A model generated the notes under the pieces. That model did not search any database, had not been told where the DNA came from, and saw nothing but the letters and a program-made list of their open reading frames with translations. Made by a program: the position numbers and the translations under genes. Below, one piece after another: positions 44,618-52,953 of a DNA stretch of 64,000 nt. Position 1 is the first letter of the stretch. The number at the start of each line of letters is the position of its first letter. Source of the DNA: Streptomyces lichenis (lineage in GTDB: Bacteria > Actinomycetota > Actinomycetes > Streptomycetales > Streptomycetaceae); assembly GCF_023218175.1 (NCBI RefSeq), contig NZ_JALPTH010000006.1, positions 124,001 through 188,000 on the forward strand. Direction: 5' to 3'.

Positions 44618-44648
44618 CGCGGCCGCACCCACTTCGGGTGCGGCCGCG
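44618..44648. terminator. bidirectional terminator between DUF2550 and chitinase genes
   Basis: 13-bp perfect stem CGCGGCCGCACCC / GGGTGCGGCCGCG around an ACTTC loop, in the gap between the convergent DUF2550 (+) and chiC (-) genes. Confidence 0.75.
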
Positions 44649-44800
44649 TTGGCGTCGGCGCGGGCGACGGCCGCCCGGGCGGGCGGGGGCCGCCATGGGG
44701 GAGCGACACCGCGCCGTACGCCGGAAGGCGGCCCGGGAGGAACCGGTGTCCGCTGACACCGGCCCCGCCCCGGACCGCCGGGTCCGTCAGGCGCCCAGGG

Positions 44801-46660
44801 TCACTTCAGGCCGCCGCTGATCGCGGAGACCAGTTCGCCGTTGGCGGTGTCACCGCTGAACTCCCAGAAGAACGCGCCTCCCAGGCCCTGGCTCTTGGCC
44901 CAGGCCATCTTGGAGGTGACGGTCGCCGGGGTGTCGTAGCTCCACCAGTTGGTGCCGCAGTGCGCGTACGCGGTACCGGCGATGGTGCCGTTGGCCGGGC
45001 AGGAGGTCTTGAGGACCTTGTAGTCCTCGATGCCCTGCTCATAGGTGCCGGCGGCCGGTCCGGTGGCGGTGCCGCCCGGCTCCTTCTGGGTGACGCCGGT
45101 CCAGCCGCGGCCGTAGAAGCCGATGCCGAGCAGCAGCTTGGAGGCGGGCACGCCCTTCGACCTGAACTTGGCGATCGCGTCGGCGGAGGTGAAGCCCTGC
45201 TGCGGGATGCCCGGGTACGAGGTCAGCGGCGAGTGCGGGGCCGTCGGGCCCTTGGCCGCCCAGGCGCCGAAGAAGTCGTAGGTCATCACGTTGTACCAGT
45301 CGAGGTACTGGGCGGCGCCGCCGTAGTCGGCCGCGTCGATCTTGCCGCCGTCGGTGCCGTCGGCCGTGACGGCCGCGGTGACCAGGTTGTTGGCGCCGAA
45401 CTTGGCGCGCATCGCCTGCATCATGTTCTTGAAGGCGGCCGGGCCGCTGGTGTCGCAGGTCAGACCGCAGGCGTTGGGGTACTCCCAGTCCAGGTCGATG
45501 CCGTCGAAGACATCGGCCCAGCGCGGGTCCTCCACCAGGTCGTAGCAGGACTGGGCGAAGGCGGCCGGGTTCTGCGCGGCCTGGCCGAAGCCGCCGGACC
45601 AGGTCCAGCCGCCGAACGACCACAGCACCTTGATGTGCGGGTACTGGGCCTTCAGCTTGCGCAACTGGTTGAAGCTGCCGCGCAGCGGCTGGTCCCAGGT
45701 GTCGGCCTTGCCGTCCACCGACTGGTCGGCGGTGTAGGCCTTCTCGTAGTCGGCGAAGCCGTCACCGATGGTGCACTTGCCGTTCTGCACGTTGCCGAAG
45801 GCGTAGTTGATGTGGGTGATCTTCTGCGCGGAGCCGGAGGTCACCAGGTTCTTGACGTGGTAGTTGCGCCCGTAGACGCCCCAGTTGGTGAAGTAGCCCA
45901 GGTTGATCTTGCCGCCGGGGCCCGGCTCGCCCGGGTCGGTCCCGCCGCCGGTGGTGCGGACCTTGACGGAGGCGCCGACCGGGCCGGTCTGGTCCTTGGA
46001 GTCGCGGGCCTGCACGGCGTACGAGTAGTCGGTGCCGGCGGTGAGCCCGCTGTCGGTGTACGTCAGCCCGGTGACCGTGGCGACCTTGGCCCCGTCCCGG
46101 AGCACGTCGTAGTTCTTGACGCCGTTGTCGTCGGTGGCCGCGCCCCAGGAGAGCTTCACCGAGGTGTCGGTGATGGCGGAGGCGGAGAGTGCGCCGGGGG
46201 CGCTGGGCGGGTTGTCGCCGGGGACCTGGGGCCCGCCGTCGCAGGAGCCGCCGTTCAGCTTGCAGCCGGTCGGGGAGCCGGGACCGGAGCCGTTGAAGCC
46301 GAAGGAGACGGAGGCGCCCGGGGCGACGGTCCCGTTCCAGCCGACGTTCTTGGCGGTCCAGTGGTTGCCGCTGTTGGTGACGGTGGCGTCCCAGGCGGAG
46401 GTGACCTTGGTGCCGGCCGGGAAGTCCCACTCGACGGTCCAGGAGGACAGCGTGGTGGTGCCGGTGTTCTTCACCGTCCAGGAGCCGCCGAAGCCGGAGC
46501 CCCAGTCGGAGGTCTTGGTGAAGGTGGCGGTGGCCGAGGTGGCGGCCTGGGCGGGGGAGGCGAGGCCGACCATGGCGGCCAGCGGGAGCAGCAGCGCGGT
46601 GAGTCCGGCCGTGGCTCGGGCCCGGAATCTGCTGGTGCGCGGTCGTGCTTGAGTGCTCAA
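44801..46660 (-). CDS. chiC: secreted family-18 chitinase with CBM2 and FnIII domains
   Basis: 619 residues. A signal peptide (about 1-40, ending SPAQAA) precedes a CBM2-type chitin/cellulose-binding domain (about 41-140, SDWGSGFGGSWTVKNTG, WTVEWDFPAG), a fibronectin type III domain (about 152-236) and a GH18 catalytic barrel (about 250-619). The catalytic motif DGIDLDWEYP, with the acid Glu, and SFGGWTWSGGFG are intact. It hydrolyses chitin outside the cell. The start is TTG at 46658-46660 with GAGGAGC 6 nt upstream. Downstream of chiR on the same strand, it has its own promoter with paired 12-bp repeats, as in chitin-inducible, glucose-repressed streptomycete chitinases. Confidence 0.95.
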   Translation of the reverse strand: MSTQARPRTSRFRARATAGLTALLLPLAAMVGLASPAQAATSATATFTKTSDWGSGFGGSWTVKNTGTTTLSSWTVEWDFPAGTKVTSAWDATVTNSGNHWTAKNVGWNGTVAPGASVSFGFNGSGPGSPTGCKLNGGSCDGGPQVPGDNPPSAPGALSASAITDTSVKLSWGAATDDNGVKNYDVLRDGAKVATVTGLTYTDSGLTAGTDYSYAVQARDSKDQTGPVGASVKVRTTGGGTDPGEPGPGGKINLGYFTNWGVYGRNYHVKNLVTSGSAQKITHINYAFGNVQNGKCTIGDGFADYEKAYTADQSVDGKADTWDQPLRGSFNQLRKLKAQYPHIKVLWSFGGWTWSGGFGQAAQNPAAFAQSCYDLVEDPRWADVFDGIDLDWEYPNACGLTCDTSGPAAFKNMMQAMRAKFGANNLVTAAVTADGTDGGKIDAADYGGAAQYLDWYNVMTYDFFGAWAAKGPTAPHSPLTSYPGIPQQGFTSADAIAKFRSKGVPASKLLLGIGFYGRGWTGVTQKEPGGTATGPAAGTYEQGIEDYKVLKTSCPANGTIAGTAYAHCGTNWWSYDTPATVTSKMAWAKSQGLGGAFFWEFSGDTANGELVSAISGGLK

Positions 46661-46727
46661 CGGTGCTCCTCAAGATGCGGACGGACAGGGTGGGGGTCCG
46701 TGGTCCGTGGTGGGAGTGCGCGCCGTG

Positions 46728-46756
46728 AGCGTAGGAAGGTCTGGACCAATCGTCAA
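46728..46756 (-). promoter_or_regulatory. chiC promoter
   Basis: On the minus strand TTGACG (46751-46756) and TACGCT (46728-46733) are separated by exactly 17 bp, a good vegetative promoter about 68 bp upstream of the chiC start. It is embedded between and within the two 12-bp repeats. Confidence 0.75.
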
Positions 46757-46769
46757 TAGGTCCAGACCA
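46737..46769 (-). promoter_or_regulatory. paired 12-bp direct repeats of chitinase promoter
   Basis: Minus-strand copies TGGTCTGGACCT (46758-46769) and TGGTCCAGACCT (46737-46748) flank and overlap the -35. Such repeats are known to mediate chitin induction and glucose repression in Streptomyces chi genes, and both also resemble the DasR (GntR, GlcNAc-responsive) site, an inverted TGGTCTAGACCA. The ChiR/ChiS pair encoded next door is another possible user. Confidence 0.75.
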
Positions 46770-46789
46770 AAGGAAAGCTGCTTGGATGG

Positions 46790-46932
46790 TCCGGGGGAGG
46801 GCGCCCGGACGGCCGGGGGACGGGTGTCCGGGCGGTCGGGGGAGGGGTGTCCGGACGGTCCTGGGGAAGGTGCCCGGAGGGTACGGGGACGGGTGTCCGG
46901 ACGGTCCGGGGAGCGGTGACCGGGGGTCCGCG
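46790..46932. repeat. tandem repeats between chiR and chiC promoter
   Basis: About 140 bp of degenerate 22-24 bp repeats built on GGGGACGGGTGTCCGGACGGTCC (for example at about 46818, 46845 and 46888). The half-palindrome GTCCGGAC recurs. No gene is present. Function unknown; slippage-derived spacer is the simple view. Confidence 0.65.
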
Positions 46933-46933
46933 G

Positions 46934-47632
46934 TCAGACGCCCAACTCCTGGGCCAGCACCGCCGCTTGCACCCGGCTGCGCAGCTCCAGCTTGGCCAGC
47001 AGCCGGCTCACATGGGTCTTCACCGTGGCCTCCGCCATCTCCAGGCGTACGGCGATCTCCGCGTTGGACAGCCCCTCGCCGAGGCAGGACAGCACCTCCC
47101 GCTCCCGCCGGGTCAACGCGTCCAGCACCGCCGGATCGGTGCCCGTGGCCCCGCGCGGCGGCCGGCTCGGCGCGGCGAACTCGGCGATCAGCCGGCGGGT
47201 CACCGCCGGGGCGATCAGGCCCTCACCGCGCGCCACCGTCCGTACCGCCTCCAGCAGGTCCCGGGCGTCGGCGTTCTTCAGCAGAAAGCCCGCCGCCCCC
47301 GCGCGCAGCGCCCCGAAGACGTACTCGTCCAGGTCGAAGGTGGTCAGCACCAGCACGTCCGCCAGCCCCTCGGCGACCACCTGACGGGTCGCCGACACCC
47401 CGTCCAGCCGGGGCATCTGCACATCCATCAGCACCAGGTCGGGCCGCAGCTCCCGGGCCAGCCGGACCGCCTGCTCGCCGTCCCCCGCCTCCCCGACCAC
47501 CTCGATGTCCGGGGCGCTGCCCAGGATCAGCACCAGCCCGGCCCGTACCGCGCTCTGGTCCTCGGCCACCAGCACCCGCACCGGCGCCGCCTCCGCGCCC
47601 CGGGGGCCCGCGCCCCGCTCCTCCGTACTCAC
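46934..47632 (-). CDS. chiR: NarL/LuxR-family response regulator ChiR
   Basis: 232 residues. Receiver domain (about 18-135) with phospho-acceptor D70 (LVLMDVQMP), TTFD and the K in FLLKNADA, and a C-terminal LuxR-type helix-turn-helix (about 165-225, LTRREREVLSCLGEGLSNAEIA). In streptomycetes the pair ChiS/ChiR next to a chitinase gene controls chitinase expression; the same order here supports the name. The GTG at 47630-47632 overlaps the stop of chiS by 4 bp, so kinase and regulator are coupled. Confidence 0.85.
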   Translation of the reverse strand: MSTEERGAGPRGAEAAPVRVLVAEDQSAVRAGLVLILGSAPDIEVVGEAGDGEQAVRLARELRPDLVLMDVQMPRLDGVSATRQVVAEGLADVLVLTTFDLDEYVFGALRAGAAGFLLKNADARDLLEAVRTVARGEGLIAPAVTRRLIAEFAAPSRPPRGATGTDPAVLDALTRREREVLSCLGEGLSNAEIAVRLEMAEATVKTHVSRLLAKLELRSRVQAAVLAQELGV

Positions 47633-48867
47633 GCCTCCGGCTCCCTGTCCTCCTCGGCGACGGGCAGCTCCGCCCGTACCCGCCACGCTTGCGCCCCGCT
47701 CCCCGGATCCTCCACCGGGCCCGCCTCGAACACCCCGCCCAGCAGCGCGACCCGCTCACGCATCCCGATCAGCCCGGCGCCCGACCCCGGGGCGCGCGGC
47801 CCCGGCCGCTCCCCGCGCGGGCTGACCACCTCCACCACCAGCCCCCGCTCCGAGGCGGCCAGCGAGACCACCACCTGCCCGGGCCCGGCGTGCTTGAGCG
47901 CGTTGGTCAGCGACTCCTGGACGATCCGGTACGCGGCCAGCTCCACCGGCGCGGGCAGCCGCGGCCCCGGCGCCGGGTCATGCTCCAGCCGTACGGTCAG
48001 ACCGCCCGCCGCCCCGTTCGCCCCGGCCTGCCGGACCAGCGCCTCCAGCCCGGCCAGCGTGGGCGCCGCCGCCGGCTGCTCGCCCTCCCCGCCGCCGTCC
48101 CGCAGCAGACCGATCAGCCGGCGCATCTCCGCCAGCCCGGCCACGCTGTTCTCCCGGATCACCCCCAGCGCCTCCCGGGTGGTGCGCTCGTCGTCCAGCG
48201 ACTGGGCGGCGGTGGAGTGGATGGCGATCGCGGAGAGATGGCCGGCCACCACGTCGTGCAGCTCCCGGGCCATCCGGGCCCGTTCGGCGGTGACCGCCTG
48301 CACCCGGTCCATCTCGGCCAGCAGCGCGGTCTGCTCGGCCCGCAGCCGCGCCGCCTCGGCGGCCTCCCGGTGGTTGCGCACCACCGCCCCGCTGATCGCC
48401 GGGACGAAGGTGATCAGGGCGGTGACCAGCCCCGCCAGCAACGCCACCGCGTCCTGGTACCAGGCCAGATACCCCAGGGTCAGGGCGGCGGCGACCATCG
48501 CCATGGAGAACGGCAGCCGGCGCGCGGTGGCCGGCGGCCCGTACACCACGGCCGCGTACACCAGGTCGGCGAAGAGGACGACGGTGGCCAGATTGCCCCG
48601 GGTCCAGGCGTCCAGGGCCACCGCGAGCGTGCCGGCGGCCAGGGCGAACCGCGGCCGGCTGCGCCGTAGCAGCGCCAGCGCGGACATCGCCACCAGCGGC
48701 ACCAGCACCAGCCACCCGGCCCTCAGCGGCCGGTAGTCGGTCGGGCCGCCGGAGTACAGCCCCAGGGACCACAGCAGCAGCCCGACCGCCAGCCCGCCGG
48801 CGCCGAGCAGCACGTCGTCGCGGTGCGGAGGGCCCGGCAGCAGCCGGACCCCGGGGGAAGCTCTCAC
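47629..48867 (-). CDS. chiS: sensor histidine kinase ChiS
   Basis: 412 residues. Four to five membrane segments in the first 165 residues (for example VLLGAGGLAVGLLLWSLGLY and ATVVLFADLVYAAVVYG), then a HisKA_3 dimerisation domain with MARELHDVVAGHL, phospho-acceptor H204. The ATPase follows, with IVQESLTNALKHAG (N box) and GAGLIGMRERVALLGG (G box). This is the NarX/DesK-type kinase that pairs with LuxR-type regulators such as the coupled chiR. The GTG at 48865-48867 has GGATGGGGG upstream; a GTG at 48880-48882 is an alternative. The input domain is mostly membrane, so the signal is not obvious. Confidence 0.85.
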   Translation of the reverse strand: MRASPGVRLLPGPPHRDDVLLGAGGLAVGLLLWSLGLYSGGPTDYRPLRAGWLVLVPLVAMSALALLRRSRPRFALAAGTLAVALDAWTRGNLATVVLFADLVYAAVVYGPPATARRLPFSMAMVAAALTLGYLAWYQDAVALLAGLVTALITFVPAISGAVVRNHREAAEAARLRAEQTALLAEMDRVQAVTAERARMARELHDVVAGHLSAIAIHSTAAQSLDDERTTREALGVIRENSVAGLAEMRRLIGLLRDGGGEGEQPAAAPTLAGLEALVRQAGANGAAGGLTVRLEHDPAPGPRLPAPVELAAYRIVQESLTNALKHAGPGQVVVSLAASERGLVVEVVSPRGERPGPRAPGSGAGLIGMRERVALLGGVFEAGPVEDPGSGAQAWRVRAELPVAEEDREPEA

Positions 48868-49030
48868 GCCCCCATCCAACACGCCGCCCGCCCGCCCCGG
48901 CGTCCCCGCCCCGGGCGAACCGCCACCCCGCCCCGCTCCATCGAAGGATGCAGTGCCATCTCCTCACCGCCGACGACGATCCGGCCGCCCCGCCCCGCCA
49001 GGCTGGAGGCACCGGGAAAGGAGACCCGCC

Positions 49031-49612
49031 GTGATCGTCACCCTCATCATCGTCTGCGAGGTCGGCTTCTGGGTGCTGCTGGCCGCCGGGCTCGGCGCCC
49101 GCTATGTGCTGCGGATGCCCCGCACCGGCGCCGCGCTGCTGCTCTGCGAGCCGCTGCTGGAGGTGGTGCTGCTGGTGGCGACCGCCGTGGACCTGAAGAA
49201 CGGGGCCGACCCCAGCGCCAAGCACGGCATCGCCGCGCTCTACATCGGCTACACCGCGGGCCACGGCCACCGCACCGTGAAGTGGCTCGACGGCCACGCC
49301 GCCCACCGCTTCGCCGGCGCCCCCAAGCCGCCCGGCCCGCCCCGCTACGGCCTGGCCCGCGCCGCCCACGAGGGCCGCGTCTGGCTCGGCACCCTCACCG
49401 CGGCGGCGGTCGCCACCGGCCTGCTCTGGCTGGCCGTCCTCTACGTGGACGACCCCGCCCGCACGACCTCCCTGTACAGCTGGATGCACACCGCCTGGCG
49501 GGCCGCCGGCATCCACGGCCTGATCGCCCTCTCCTACGCCCTCTGGCCCCGGAAGGCCCCCGCCCGGGAACCGAAGCCCGAGCCGAAGCCGCAGGACGCA
49601 CGGCTGCGGTGA
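49031..49612 (+). CDS. integral membrane protein, unknown
   Basis: 193 residues with about four membrane segments (roughly 2-24, 32-56, 120-143 and 160-180). The loop after the second has KNGADPSAKHGIAALYIGYT and GHGHRTVKWLDGHAAHRFAG, rich in His. The C-terminus is Lys/Pro/Glu repeated (EPKPEPKPQ). I recognise it only as a membrane protein common in streptomycetes. The GTG at 49031 has AAAGGAG 7 nt upstream; longer frames start in unrelated Arg-rich sequence. It is divergent from chiS. Confidence 0.75.
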   Translation: MIVTLIIVCEVGFWVLLAAGLGARYVLRMPRTGAALLLCEPLLEVVLLVATAVDLKNGADPSAKHGIAALYIGYTAGHGHRTVKWLDGHAAHRFAGAPKPPGPPRYGLARAAHEGRVWLGTLTAAAVATGLLWLAVLYVDDPARTTSLYSWMHTAWRAAGIHGLIALSYALWPRKAPAREPKPEPKPQDARLR

Positions 49613-49743
49613 CCCGGCGGCCGGTGGGGCGGGCGGTACGGGGACGGGTGCGGGGGCCCGCCTCCGTACCGCTCGTCCCGGACGCGGCGAATCGCCGCGC
49701 ACGCCTGCCGGGTTCGGCACACTGGTCGTTGCTCGCCCGGCAG

Positions 49744-49779
49744 GCGGCGCGCCCCCTCGCCGGCGAGGGGGCGCGCCGC
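49744..49779. terminator. perfect 36-bp palindrome, bidirectional terminator
   Basis: Eighteen bp (GCGGCGCGCCCCCTCGCC) are followed at once by their exact reverse complement, in the gap between the convergent membrane-protein (+) and cobO (-) genes. In RNA it would fold into a 16-bp stem with a minimal loop in either direction. Confidence 0.8.
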
Positions 49780-49886
49780 GCTTCACACTGGCCGAGGTCC
49801 TCGCGGACCTCTCCGGCGCGTCGGCGCCTCCCACGGCAGACCCCCGCCGGACGCAGACCGGTTCCTCGCCGCCGAGGCGGCGTGTC

Positions 49887-50459
49887 TCAGCGCTCGCCGC
49901 CCGGGACCCAGAGGACGTCGCCGACCTCCTTGTTGGCGGTGCGGGCGAGGATGAAGAGCAGGTCGGAGAGGCGGTTGAGGTAGGTGGCGGTGAGCGCGTT
50001 CATCGACGTGCCGTGCTCCTCCAGCGCGGCCCAGGTGGAGCGCTCGGCGCGGCGGACCACGGTGCAGGCCTGGTGCAGCAGGGCCGCGCCCGGGGTGCCG
50101 CCGGGGAGGATGAAGGAGCGCAGCTTCTCCAGCTCCTCCAGATAGCGGTCGCAGTCCGCCTCCAGCTTGTCGACGTAGGACTGCTCCACCCGCAGCGGCG
50201 GGTACTGCGGGTTCTCCACCACCGGTGTCGACAGGTCCGCGCCCACGTCGAACAGGTCGTTCTGCACCCGGACCAGGACCTTGACCACGTCCTCGGCCAG
50301 GGCGCCCAGCGCGATGGCGGTGCCGATCGCCGCGTTGGCCTCGTTGGCGTCGGCGTACGCGGCGATCCTCCGGTCGGTCTTGGCGGTGCGGCTCATGTCA
50401 CCGAGCGCCGTGGTGCCCTGGTCGCCGGTACGGGTGTAGATGCGCGTCAGATTGACCAT
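49887..50459 (-). CDS. cobO: ATP:cob(I)alamin adenosyltransferase (PduO type)
   Basis: 190 residues. Transfers the adenosyl group of ATP to cob(I)alamin, making coenzyme B12. The N-terminal ATP loop is TRIYTRTGDQGTTALGD, followed by YADANEANAAIG. The C-terminal region has CTVVRRAERSTWAAL and LNRLSDLLFILAR with the conserved Arg and Asp of PduO-type enzymes. Although often annotated cobO, the fold is PduO (MMAB), not CobA/CobO. It is probably a separate unit, 9 bp from the ABC permease stop on the same strand, so cotranscription with the ABC genes is possible. Confidence 0.93.
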   Translation of the reverse strand: MVNLTRIYTRTGDQGTTALGDMSRTAKTDRRIAAYADANEANAAIGTAIALGALAEDVVKVLVRVQNDLFDVGADLSTPVVENPQYPPLRVEQSYVDKLEADCDRYLEELEKLRSFILPGGTPGAALLHQACTVVRRAERSTWAALEEHGTSMNALTATYLNRLSDLLFILARTANKEVGDVLWVPGGER

Positions 50460-50468
50460 GCGGCCAGC

Positions 50469-51218
50469 CTACTGAGCCGCGCGGCGGAAGAGACGGGCGC
50501 CGATGGTCAGCCCGGCGGTCGTGAGAGCGACGGCGGCCAGCAGGCCCCAGAGCATCGCGGGACCGGTGTAGTCGCCGACGTACGCGGCGCGCATCGCGTC
50601 CACCAGGTACCGCAGCGGCGTCAGCCGGGAAAGCAGGTCCAGCCAGCCGGGCGCCAGGGCCATCGGCAGCATCAGCCCGGAGAGCAGCATCAGCGGCATG
50701 GTCGTCGCGTTGACCACCGGGCCGAACTCGTGCGGCCTGGCCACCCGCAGCGCCAGCGCGTACGAGAGGGAGGCCAGCGCCACCGTGAGCACCCCGGTGA
50801 AGGCGAAGCCGATCAGTACGCCGGCCAGCGGTGCGCGCAGCCCCATGGCGACCGCCACCAGCACCAGCAGCACCGCCTGGAGGACGAAGACCGCCCCGTC
50901 CCGCAGCACCCGGCCCAGCAGCAGGGCGAGCCGGCTGACCGGGGTCACCCGCATCCGCTCGACCACCCCGGTGTTCTTCTCCACGATGATCGCGAACCCG
51001 GCGAACGAGGAGCCGAAGAGCGCCAGTTGGAGCAGCAGTCCGGGGACCAGCACCTGCCAGGAGTCGCCCGCGCCGCCGAGCGGCAGACCGGTGAGCAGCG
51101 GCCCGAAGAAGAGCAGGTAGAGCAGGGGCATGAGCACCCCGAAGAGCATCTGGAACCGTGAGCGCAGGGTCTGGCGGGCGTAGCGCGAGAAGACCAGCGT
51201 GGTGTCGTGGACGAGCAA
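50469..51218 (-). CDS. ABC-2 type transporter permease
   Basis: 249 residues, six predicted membrane segments, with LRYLVDAMRAAYVGD near the C-terminus, typical of DrrB/NodJ-like exporter permeases. An ABC ATPase gene lies 24 bp upstream on the same strand. The start is TTG at 51216-51218 with GGAGG 5 nt upstream. Probably a drug or lipid exporter controlled by the divergent TetR gene; the substrate is unknown. Confidence 0.9.
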   Translation of the reverse strand: MLVHDTTLVFSRYARQTLRSRFQMLFGVLMPLLYLLFFGPLLTGLPLGGAGDSWQVLVPGLLLQLALFGSSFAGFAIIVEKNTGVVERMRVTPVSRLALLLGRVLRDGAVFVLQAVLLVLVAVAMGLRAPLAGVLIGFAFTGVLTVALASLSYALALRVARPHEFGPVVNATTMPLMLLSGLMLPMALAPGWLDLLSRLTPLRYLVDAMRAAYVGDYTGPAMLWGLLAAVALTTAGLTIGARLFRRAAQ

Positions 51219-51242
51219 GGGAACCTCCGGGGACGCGGGTGG

Positions 51243-52025
51243 TCAGACGGCGGCGGGGGTGGGGGTGGCCGGGGCGGGGCGGCGGCCGGTGAGGGCGAGG
51301 AAGGCGTCCTGGAGCGAGGCGGCCGGGGACCCGGCGTACCGCTCCTTGAGGGCCGCCGGGGCGCCCTCGGCGACCACCCGGCCGTGGTCGATCACCACCA
51401 GCCGGTCGGCCAGCGCGTCCGCCTCGTCCAGGTAGTGGGTGGTCAGCACCACGGTGGTGCCGTGCTCGTCGCGCAGCCGCCGCACCAGGTCCCACAGGTC
51501 GGCCCGGCTGCCGGGGTCGAGCCCGGTGGTCGGCTCGTCCAGGAAGAGCACCCGGGGTCGGTGCGGGAGCGCCATGGCGATGTCCAGCCGCCGCCGCTGC
51601 CCGCCGGAGAGCGCCGCGCAGGGGCGCTCCAGCAGTGCGCTGAGGCCGAGTTCGGCGGCCAGCTCCTCGGTACGGGCGGCCGCCTCGGCCTTCGGCAGCC
51701 GGTACAGCCTGCCCTGGGTGGTCAGCTCCTCGCGGACGGTCAGCGCCGGGTCGAGCCCGCCGCCCTGGGCCACGTAGCCGATCCGCTCCCGTACCCCGGC
51801 CGGGTCCCGCAGCAGGTCGCGGCCGGCCACGGTGGCGGTGCCGCCGGTCGGCGCGAGCAGGGTGGTGAGCATCCGCAGGGTGGTGGTCTTGCCCGCGCCG
51901 TTGGGGCCGAGTAAGCCCAGGATCTCGCCCGGCCTGACCGTCAGGTCGATGGAGCGCACGGCCCGCACGGGGCCGCCGGGGGTGGCGAAGGTATAGGCCA
52001 GTCCGGCCGTCTCGATGAGGGTCAT
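51243..52025 (-). CDS. ABC transporter ATP-binding protein (DrrA type)
   Basis: 260 residues. Walker A GPNGAGKTTT near 40, Q-loop YVAQGGGLDP, signature LSGGQRRRLDIAMAL near 140, Walker B VLFLDEPTTGLDP near 160 and switch TTHYLDEAD near 195 are all intact. A C-terminal 55-residue extension ending Pro/Thr/Ala-rich is typical of the DrrA class. It energises the ABC-2 permease downstream. ATG 52025 is preceded by AGGAAATC-type leader and shares a short divergent regulatory gap with the TetR gene. Confidence 0.92.
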   Translation of the reverse strand: MTLIETAGLAYTFATPGGPVRAVRSIDLTVRPGEILGLLGPNGAGKTTTLRMLTTLLAPTGGTATVAGRDLLRDPAGVRERIGYVAQGGGLDPALTVREELTTQGRLYRLPKAEAAARTEELAAELGLSALLERPCAALSGGQRRRLDIAMALPHRPRVLFLDEPTTGLDPGSRADLWDLVRRLRDEHGTTVVLTTHYLDEADALADRLVVIDHGRVVAEGAPAALKERYAGSPAASLQDAFLALTGRRPAPATPTPAAV

Positions 52026-52039
52026 GGCGACAGGAAATC

Positions 52040-52067
52040 AGAGTCGCTTAAAGTTTGCAATGACTCT
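52040..52067. promoter_or_regulatory. probable TetR operator in the ABC/TetR divergent gap
   Basis: AGAGTC (52040-52045) and GACTCT (52062-52067) form an inverted repeat with a 16-bp AT-rich centre, immediately upstream of the ABC ATPase gene and before the TetR gene. This AT-rich island, in an otherwise GC-rich region, is where the two promoters must lie. A self- and exporter-repressing TetR site fits best. Confidence 0.5.
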
Positions 52068-52150
52068 AATTTTTGAGGGGGTGCAGGAAGATACGATGGC
52101 GCCGGCGGTGCGGGACGGGCGGGCGAGGCAGGGCGAGGGAGCGGAAGGCC

Positions 52151-52795
52151 ATGGCGGCGACCGAGGGGCTCAGGGAGCGCAAGAAGCGGCAGACCCGGCA
52201 GCACATCTCCGACACCGCCACCCTGCTGTTCCTCCAGCGGGGCTTCGACGCGGTGACCATCGGGGAGATCGCCCGCGTCGCCGACGTCTCGGTCAACACC
52301 GTCTACAACTACTTCCCGGCCAAGGAGGACCTCTTCCTCGACCGGACCGAGGACACCGTCGACCGGCCCGCCCGCTGGGTGCGGGGCCGGCGCACCGGGG
52401 AGTCCGCCGCCGGGGCCCTGCTGCGGGAGCTGCGCGAGGCCGTGGAGGGCTGCTCGCCCGCCGTCGGGCTCTTCGCCGGCTACGCCGACTTCATGAAGGT
52501 GGTCAGCGAGGCCCCCACCCTGCGCGCCCGGCTGGGAGGGATCAGGGAGGAGAGCCTGGACGCCCTGGTCCGGGCGGTGCGCGCGGAGGCCGCCGAGGAG
52601 GACGGCCCGCTCCTGCCCGAGCTGGTGGCGGGCCAGCTGCACTGGGTGCAGACCACGGTCATGGGCTGGATCTCCGCCCGGATGCTGGAGCGCCGCGACC
52701 CCGCCGAGGTCTCCCGGGACGCCCTCGTCCTGCTGGACGAGATCGAGGAACTGCTCGCCCCGAGGGTGCTCGGATACGCGGTACGGCGCCCCTGA
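52151..52795 (+). CDS. TetR-family transcriptional regulator
   Basis: 214 residues. The N-terminal helix-turn-helix domain is clear: RERKKRQTRQHISDTATLLF, FDAVTIGEIARVADVSVNTVYNYFPAKEDLF (about residues 8-62). The C-terminal ligand/dimer domain is not diagnostic. ATG 52151 has GGAAGG directly upstream; an in-frame ATG at 52073 would add a low-complexity Arg/Gly stretch. Divergent to a DrrAB-like exporter, it very likely represses that operon through the AGAGTC/GACTCT repeat and is relieved by the exported compound. Confidence 0.92.
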   Translation: MAATEGLRERKKRQTRQHISDTATLLFLQRGFDAVTIGEIARVADVSVNTVYNYFPAKEDLFLDRTEDTVDRPARWVRGRRTGESAAGALLRELREAVEGCSPAVGLFAGYADFMKVVSEAPTLRARLGGIREESLDALVRAVRAEAAEEDGPLLPELVAGQLHWVQTTVMGWISARMLERRDPAEVSRDALVLLDEIEELLAPRVLGYAVRRP

Positions 52796-52953
52796 AACGG
52801 TCATGACGCACCGTCACGGTGTGATGTCCGTCAGATGAGACGTGACGCGTATCTCTTCGCCGCCACAGGCTCGCCCGGGCCCGATAGCCTCCGCCGGAGA
52901 GCAGGTAGAGCACGTAGCAGCAGACAAGCAAACGGGCGTTAAGGGGAAGAAAC

